Shown in pieces: positions 58,313 through 64,000 of a DNA stretch of 64,000 bases. Positions within the stretch are counted from its first letter, which is position 1, and the number at the start of each line of letters is the position of its first letter. Origin of the DNA: Podaxis mareebaensis (lineage: Eukaryota; Basidiomycota; Agaricomycetes; Agaricales; Agaricaceae); NCBI GenBank assembly GCA_018524725.1, contig JAEUWP010000633.1, positions 1 to 64,000 on the forward strand, read 5' to 3'. The notes below the pieces were generated by a model. The model was given only the letters and a program-made list of their open reading frames with translations. It was not told the origin of the DNA and ran no database searches. The position numbers were made by a program, and so were the translations under genes.

Positions 58313-58336
58313 TCGTACGCATACGTCGAGTGACTG
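58313..58336 (+). repeat. 24-base direct repeat, unit 2
   Basis: This is an exact match to the unit at 58256-58279; the intervening sequence is G/T-rich and unrelated. The inner CGTACG and the CATACGTCGAG part are each nearly self-complementary, so the unit could be a protein-binding or replication-slippage site. Confidence 0.8.
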
Positions 58337-58996
58337 ACTTGTTACTGTTATTTCTTCAGTTAGGTGTTTAATCAGTCCTGTAATACAATCATCTGTGCGA
58401 CTTCACTTGGGCAGTCTGCCAGTCAGTTAACGTGGAATAATCAGCTGTCTTCAGACAAAGTCCCTCCACACCATACATCTATTCATCGGTCTGTTGACTC
58501 TTGCTAATGCTGAATTTTAGGATTTCAAAAAGTCTCATGGAGACGGTCAGAAGCCTGGTTGCTAAGAGTCATCTTGTAATTTAGATGTCCACCTATTGGT
58601 ATTGGGCTCAAAGCCAGTATAATCCCACAAGACAAATATAATGGCAGATATTTCGAGGAGAGTTATAACAGTGGTGTAGTACTGTCATCAGTATGATTTG
58701 GCACCAGCAGTCCTGCAAGTCAGTCATTCAGCTATAAAGAGTATATTGAAGAATAAGTCAGATCAGTCCTCATAATCACCATTGGTGTGGTGCCTGAGTG
58801 ATTGCTGCTCAAATGCCTCATGCGTGGAGATCCAGCAGGTACCAGGATGAACAAGAACGATTGCATAATTGCCTATTCAAGATACGATACAGTACTGTCG
58901 CAAATGCACAGAAACATCCCATCTACTAGTAGTGTGCCGTAGAGCAATGATCTCAGTTTATGAGTCCCTGAAACTCAAACACATGTCCAGGGCATC

Positions 58997-59872
58997 ATGG
59001 CAACGAAATACACCATTACCGAGCCCGCCTACATCAAGTTCTTCTTCCACCTTGCCAAGCACCCACACACCGATGCAGCAATGACATTTTCATTGGGAAT
59101 GAAACATCAGATGGATGCATAGACGCCATAGATGCCATTCTACTGCTTATTACTGGACGAGCTTGAGCCCAATGATGGAAATTGGGCTAGATCTGGTGCA
59201 GGACATTCCTAGCTTTGACCGACTCGCAATTAAATTGAGGGAAATTGCACCGGGCAGGCGAATACGCGGACTCTGTTGAACTCCAAGTAGTAGGGTATTA
59301 CCAGCCATGCAGAAGGTCTGAAGACACGAGCCTGTTCCCCGTTGGTGAAAAGATCGTATCGAGGATCAAACAGAAATTCAACAAAGCTGTCGCTTTCGCC
59401 ATGAGTTCACCTTTTTCCGAGGTTACCGTGCGTCGAGATTTAGCTCGGCATGCTTCCGATTGTCATAGCTTGATGCTTCCCAGATCGGGGAAGATTCAGC
59501 CGCACTACTTGTGCGTCGCCTATTAATCATCCCGCTACTTCATCGTTTCAACCCCTAAGCTATGTGTACACAGCCACACACCTCAACCACCACGTCGACT
59601 CCTGCTCGGAGACCTGTGTCCTCCTCACCAAGACCGTTCATTCCCGGATCTTTCTACCAGCTGTCTCCACTGAGCCTTCCCGCAAAAGCAATTCCCCTTG
59701 TTCGCGACGAGAGACCCCACCTGAAATTTGGGGATTTCGGCGATCACCTGGAGGACGTTGCTAGCGGTTCGTGTTTTGTGCTCAACATCTTCCATAAAAG
59801 AAATGATTGACAAGTATTGATGGTACGGACTGGTCGAGGAACAAGGCATGCATGCCGATAGATCTCAATTAA
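58997..59872 (+). pseudogene. EMC8 pseudogene, copy B
   Basis: The start is well kept (MATKYTITEPAYIKFFFHLAKH). The frame then shifts after HPH and stops at TAG 59120-59122. Further indels disturb the VTDAIPLLHHW region, where CACCACTGG has been shortened. Downstream parts remain close to copy A, including the segment for VGEKIVSRIKQKFNKAVAF, the LDASQ-equivalent exon and the last exon up to CTCAATTAA at 59864-59872. No intact protein can be made, while copy A at 55269 is complete. The 3' half being better kept than the 5' half suggests fairly recent loss. Confidence 0.85.
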
Positions 59873-60475
59873 GATATATTTCTTCTCTTGTTCGCCTCCA
59901 CTTCACTACTAAATTCCTTGGTTGTCCCCAAATACATGCCGATGCTACGGGCTATAATTGCAACGATTATGTGACAGCAGCACAAATGTTGCATGATGAG
60001 TACATGACGGACAACATATTTACAATTCATCCCTAATGAATGGACATCTCGGTAGTCTCGTATAAATACATAATTTCTAACTTTAGTTTCGTGGAAGGAA
60101 AAAAGGAACTTGAAACAGCAATATCAAATTGCGCTATAGCACATGAAAGGGATAAATGAACGACGCCCGGCTTCAAACCAGAAGACGTTCTCTAATATTG
60201 ACTCTACAAAGACGAAAGGGAGGAAGGTTATGAAAACATGTGTCGTCTAATGATTTATGATTACAGCTCTAAAAGGCTGGTCATCTCTCGCGGAGAAATG
60301 ACATGTCTATCAAATTAACAACAAAATACCCGGGGTACTGTGAAAGGATCTTGAGAACCAGGGGGCTACCAGAGACTGCGCCTAGGTGTCGGAGAAATCG
60401 AACACAGCAATCGAGCTGGCTATGGGTTTCCTAGTGAGGCCGCGTAGACCTGCGCGACCGGGGAAGTCTATGTAG

Positions 60476-61210
60476 TCAGGGCTTCCAGCCCCTGGGCTTG
60501 AAGTTCCAGGAAACTGTGATAACACCTTTGTCAAGGGAATCAAGTTTCTTGAATAATGCAGGCGACATATCTACACGAGAAGGGGAAGATGAGATGTGAA
60601 GTGTCAGCGTCAGAAATTCACGGAGATGACAAAAGATCTGCCCCGGCAGAAGACATACCGAGGTCTTGGTCACCGCAGCTGGGGCAGCTATCTCTCGTAA
60701 GGCCGTAGGCGGTCTTGCCATTTCTCGTGTTTGTGATTTTCACGTACTATGAACGAAAACACGCGCAATCAGCGTTTCGAAGTTAATTATAGATTCGGAG
60801 GCAAGAGAAGGGTCCCTCGCGTCGACGTGCGTACCTGATCGCAGTTAGAGCCCCCGTTACGATCGTAGAGCGCCTTGCCAATAGCGACGATGAGATCAGA
60901 ATCTGTATTCCACTTCCCGCAATTCCCTTTGCCTGTTACGAAGAGCATTGTGTTATTATGACGCACGAACGAATGAAATTCGAGGATAGACTTACCGGGA
61001 TGAAACCACGTTCCCTATGGAAACAGACAGCCACAATTAACGGTCAGCCACGAAGACAAACGATGAACTCACCCTGCCGGTACGTGTGAGGCGTTTCTCG
61101 AGATCGACTTCGGTTTCGGTTCCATTGGTAACAGGAACAGGTGAGCCCAATGCTAGAAAGATAGATGCGAAGATGGCAAAGAGAGCGAGCAGAACGCGTG
61201 ACATCATCAT
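60476..61210 (-). CDS. secreted RlpA-like double-psi beta-barrel (expansin/barwin-type) protein
   Basis: A signal peptide (MMMSRVLLALFAIFASIFLALG) and a Lys-Arg site (VDLEKRLTRTG, possible Kex2 cleavage) precede the beta-barrel domain. A 19-base exon (60996-61014) supplies GTWFHP, so the mature part reads RGTWFHPGKGNCGKWNTDSD, then LIVAIGKALYDRNGGSNCDQ, YVKITNTRNGKTAYGLTRDS, CPSCGDQDLDMSPALFKKL and GVITVSWNF, ending in GWKP-stop. The Cys pattern and CxxCGxxDLDMSPxLF are typical of small fungal RlpA/barwin-like proteins, which lack enzymatic residues and may loosen walls or act as surface proteins. All splice sites are GT..AG. About 135 residues. It is antisense to, and convergent with, the EMC8 relic. 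Confidence 0.82.
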
Positions 61211-61393
61211 TGTCGTGGAGTAGAGCGAGTAAAGGCTTCGGAGCTAGAGTTCACTGGAGATAAACGTAAGAGTGCACAATAGAGATGAAGTCTAGGGGGT
61301 GATACAAGAGTAATACACAGGAGTGGCGAAGTCTGCGGCGGACCGATTAGAGGGTGACAGGACCAGGACGGGAAGACGAAAGGGCATGGGTGC

Positions 61394-61403
61394 CCTTTAT
61401 ATA
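61394..61403 (-). promoter_or_regulatory. TATA box of the intact beta-barrel gene
   Basis: The minus strand reads ATATATAAAG about 185 bases upstream of the ATG. Copy A has ATGTATAAAG at the matching place, so the core TATAAAG is kept in both. Confidence 0.4.
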
Positions 61404-61577
61404 TCTGACCGGGGGCAAGACTAGTGAGCCCCGTGGCAACAGGTGCACAGGTTGTGGTCCGGTTTCCGATGTACGGAAGATCTCAGAGAGATTATTGTTC
61501 TTCGATTGTTATTGGTCGAGGGAGGCCTGGATAGGTGCCGAGGGACGACAACCAACACTATTATTGGCGTGGTAGGT

Positions 61578-63377
61578 TAAACAATCCAGGGACCTTGTGT
61601 TTCCGCAAGGCATTTTTCCACAAATTTTCGGACTGCACGCTGAGTGATCGGCTACTCGTCCACCGGGACGCTGATTGCCATGCACCTCCTTTCGGTGGTC
61701 CGCACACCCCTCGTTCATGTGCATTTGCACCTCATTCCCTAAAATACGTGTCCCCTGAAATGGAGGAGTGGTTCCGTGGGTGCCTTCTTATGGACCATAC
61801 ACGACCCATTAAGACCATCAAGTCCTTGGGCCAACGAGGAAGGAGGTCGGGCGCAGCGCGCTCGAAGAAAATCCTCCTTATCACCTGATTATGTAAGCAC
61901 TACCTACAAATCTTCAATCTGTTCTGTATGCCCCATGGATCGCCGAGAGCTATTTACCTGGAGCCGGGCTGGCCGTCAAATTAGTGGAACAATGCGGCTT
62001 TGGCATCCAAATAATTATCAGGACTGTTGGCATGTGCCTACCATGAACTAGTAAGCTGCGTAATCTATGTGACGGACAATGCACTTTGACACAATACGAG
62101 TCATAGCTCGAAAACGTGGAAGCAACGCGGTGCGAGCCCATGTGCCTTTCTCGCGCTTCGTGGGTTGGGGACTCTAGATCTCATGTTAGTTCTCACGGAC
62201 ATCCTTTTTGTAACAACTGCCTGGCTGCGCAGGAAACCTGGGCAAGGGCTTATTTGTCAGAGGGTGATATTTCGAAAGCACCCCATTATTTCCAAAAAAA
62301 TTGGCATGTTTCTCTTGGAAGTCTCTCTTGCGTTCTCGGATGTTTCCCGGGGACCGCTCAAACGCCTTTGAAATTTGCGTGTCGTCGTGCAGCAGGGTGG
62401 TCCCCTGATGCCCTCTGCCCACTGCCTGTAGGCAAGCTATTTGGTCTCGTTTGCTAACGCCGCGGTTGGGTCCTCAAGCTCTTGACAAATAGAATAAGGT
62501 TTATGTCGTACAGATGGTTACACCTGGGTCTCCTTCTCCCGCTCAACCTGCGAATGTCAACGTGAATTCTCAGGTGAGCCGTTAATTCCCGTTGCCATGC
62601 GCTTCACACGCACATATTGTGGCTTGCGGCATGAGGAAGGGAGACTAATGCTTGTACGTTGAAGAGGTTAAAAAATCAGTTCTGTGTGAGTTTGGTGAGT
62701 CCAAAGCAAAATGAGATCATAAACACTGTGCAGAGCGTTTAGAGCTGGTGCGTACGTGGCGTATGTTTCCCTTTGCCTTCGGTAGAAGTATACCTTACGG
62801 TAGGAGGAGCATCAGAAACTCCGAAGGAACAAGCAACATAAGTCAGCCAGTTCGAAGCCGACTTAATACGAAGGACATCATTCTCACTACCTATAGCCCT
62901 TCGAAAGGCGATATCAATGTAATGCTCCAACAGAAGCTGATATATTCACCATGTTCTATTGCCGCTCGGAGTCCAGAAACCAGCGCTCGAAAGTGCCTCT
63001 TAAGATATCAATCAAATAATCAGCATAGGTAAGGTCCGTGCTCGATGGTATCAGTCATTGAGGTGTGAAGACCTTTGGATATCTGATGCCCGTTATCGGA
63101 GCTCGAGGAACTTGAAATCAAAATTCCCGAAAACTTCGATTATGAATGGGTTTCTGACGTCATATGGCGCTAGACGCCTGATATGGCAGTGCGCGTCGTG
63201 TAGTGCAGCGACCATCGCTGATCACAAAGGTAGGCAGGTCTTACGGACGCACCCCTTGATCATCATCCAACGCGACTGCGGAATCTTGGCTCTCTTTTCC
63301 ACGTACTCTCAACCCTTCAGGTGCGATAAACAGAAATATCCTTCCCGCCCGAACTCGTGACAAGCCGACCGACCATC
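61578..63377. other. 1.8 kb without a recognisable gene
   Basis: Short open frames occur on both strands (for example 62116-62457 and 62748-63032 on plus), with no domain, signal peptide or splice-linked continuation that I recognise. The right end should contain the promoter of the F-BAR gene. Confidence 0.4.
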
Positions 63378-64000
63378 ATGGCGACTGAGCCTGCACCAGA
63401 CCAGAGTTATGGGAAAGCACTCCCAGTATGTCTTCGTAAATGTTACCATAGTTGATGAGACACTTACTCGCACATATTGTCTTACCTGGGTCATAGGACC
63501 AAGTTGACCGTATAGCTACTCTATTCGACGCTCACCTTGAGCTGGTTGGCGATGTAAGCATTGATTCTGGCATGATAACCTCCACCGTACCCCCTGGCAA
63601 ACTATGTCCAAGGCACTGGTGAATAACCCAGAGATTTTGCACTACTAGGTTAGGGATCTGTACCAAAGCCGAGCGGCCATCGAAAGGGAATACGCAGCGA
63701 AACTTCAGGCGTTGGCGAAGAAAGCTGCCGACAAGAAGTCCAAGATGCAATCCCGGTTCATAGTTGGCGAGGATCCGACGAAGAACTGGGACAGTAATAC
63801 CCTGCAGCGCAAGTAGGGTGGCAAGTTCATCTCGGCGAACGAATGCTGATCGAGTTCTCCAGTACACTCGGTAGTGCCTATGACGCATTGATCAACTCCA
63901 TAGCCGATGCAACTCAGGATCATTTAAGCATTGCTGATGCGCTTTCATCGCAAGTTGTTGAGGTTCTACGCATCGTGGAAAGGAGGAGTGATGATGCAAA
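63378..64000 (+). CDS. F-BAR domain protein, BZZ1-like, cut by the right edge
   Basis: Exons 63378-63425, 63497-63553, 63649-63812 and 63863 onward join to an FCH/F-BAR N-terminus. It reads MATEPAPDQSYGKALP, then DQVDRIATLFDAHLELVGD, VRDLYQSRAAIEREYAAKLQ and ALAKKAADKKSKMQSRFIVGE. After the third intron come NTLGSAYDALINSIADATQD and HLSIADALSSQVVEVLRIVE. The FYGKALPDQ and AAIEREYAAKLQ-type segments and the IADATQDHLSIADALSSQV helix match fungal Bzz1, which bends membranes at actin patches and carries C-terminal SH3 domains. Those would lie past the edge. Exon 3 starts at 63649, not 63654, to keep VRDLYQ in frame. Confidence 0.85.

Larger units (their letters stand above)
57881..58961. other. 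spacer between the segmental copies
   Basis: Apart from the two 24-base repeats it holds no recognisable gene. Open frames on the minus strand (57826-58185) show no family features. The spacer is AT-rich with short T runs. Confidence 0.45.
58962..61577. repeat. segmental duplication, right copy (B)
   Basis: This is a direct copy of 55238-57515 with scattered substitutions and small indels. It carries an extra stretch (about 60050-60360) between the two genes that copy A lacks. After 61577 the sequence no longer resembles the flank of copy A. Confidence 0.85.

Noticed and set aside
1..64000. CRISPR arrays, bacterial operons or riboswitches
   Set aside because: Intron-rich eukaryotic genes throughout; no regularly spaced repeats or prokaryotic signals seen.

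Overview
This window is nuclear DNA of a filamentous basidiomycete, very probably a mushroom-forming agaricomycete. Genes lie on both strands and are packed closely. Most are cut by many introns of about 45-70 bases with GT..AG ends. The gene set is fungal: septation kinase, F-BAR protein, Scc2 cohesin loader, exo-galactanase, DUF6533 receptors and a mycocypin-like inhibitor.

Layout. 1-5 kb: a decayed CoA-transferase family III gene divergent from the mitochondrial processing peptidase beta subunit, then a PQ-loop vacuolar transporter. 5-13 kb: an I66-type protease inhibitor, a GFA/CENP-V zinc enzyme, Aurora kinase, a secreted pectin methylesterase and a Pep12-type syntaxin. 13-20 kb: two tandem DUF6533 membrane proteins separated by 2.4 kb without a recognisable gene. 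20.6-26 kb: a large Cdc7/SepH-type septation kinase with ARM/HEAT repeats. 26-30 kb: mitochondrial ribosomal protein uL5m and a secreted GH43 galactanase with a CBM35. 30-38 kb: a broken NACHT gene, a DUF4203 membrane protein and an aldo/keto reductase with an internal TGA. 38-43 kb: a patatin-like protein with two tandem N-terminal repeats, and a Sec14/CRAL-TRIO protein. 42.6-55 kb: Scc2, a DEAH-box helicase and an RPAP3-like TPR protein. 55-62 kb: a 2.3-2.6 kb segmental duplication carrying EMC8 and a secreted double-psi beta-barrel gene. The right edge cuts a BZZ1-like F-BAR gene.

Most genes are housekeeping: mitosis and cohesion (Aurora, Scc2, septation kinase), membrane traffic (syntaxin, Sec14, F-BAR, EMC8), mitochondria (MPP-beta, uL5m) and RNA machinery (DEAH helicase, RPAP3). 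Secreted plant-wall enzymes (CE8, GH43) and lineage-specific genes lie between them.

The most interesting structure is the duplication at 55.2-61.6 kb. The two copies have decayed in a complementary way: the left copy keeps EMC8 and has a damaged beta-barrel gene, while the right copy has a frameshifted EMC8 and an intact beta-barrel gene. Three other genes carry an in-frame TGA at a position where the reading frame is otherwise continuous. Exon boundaries were placed by eye from splice motifs and protein family knowledge, so individual junctions may be off, while gene identities are firmer.
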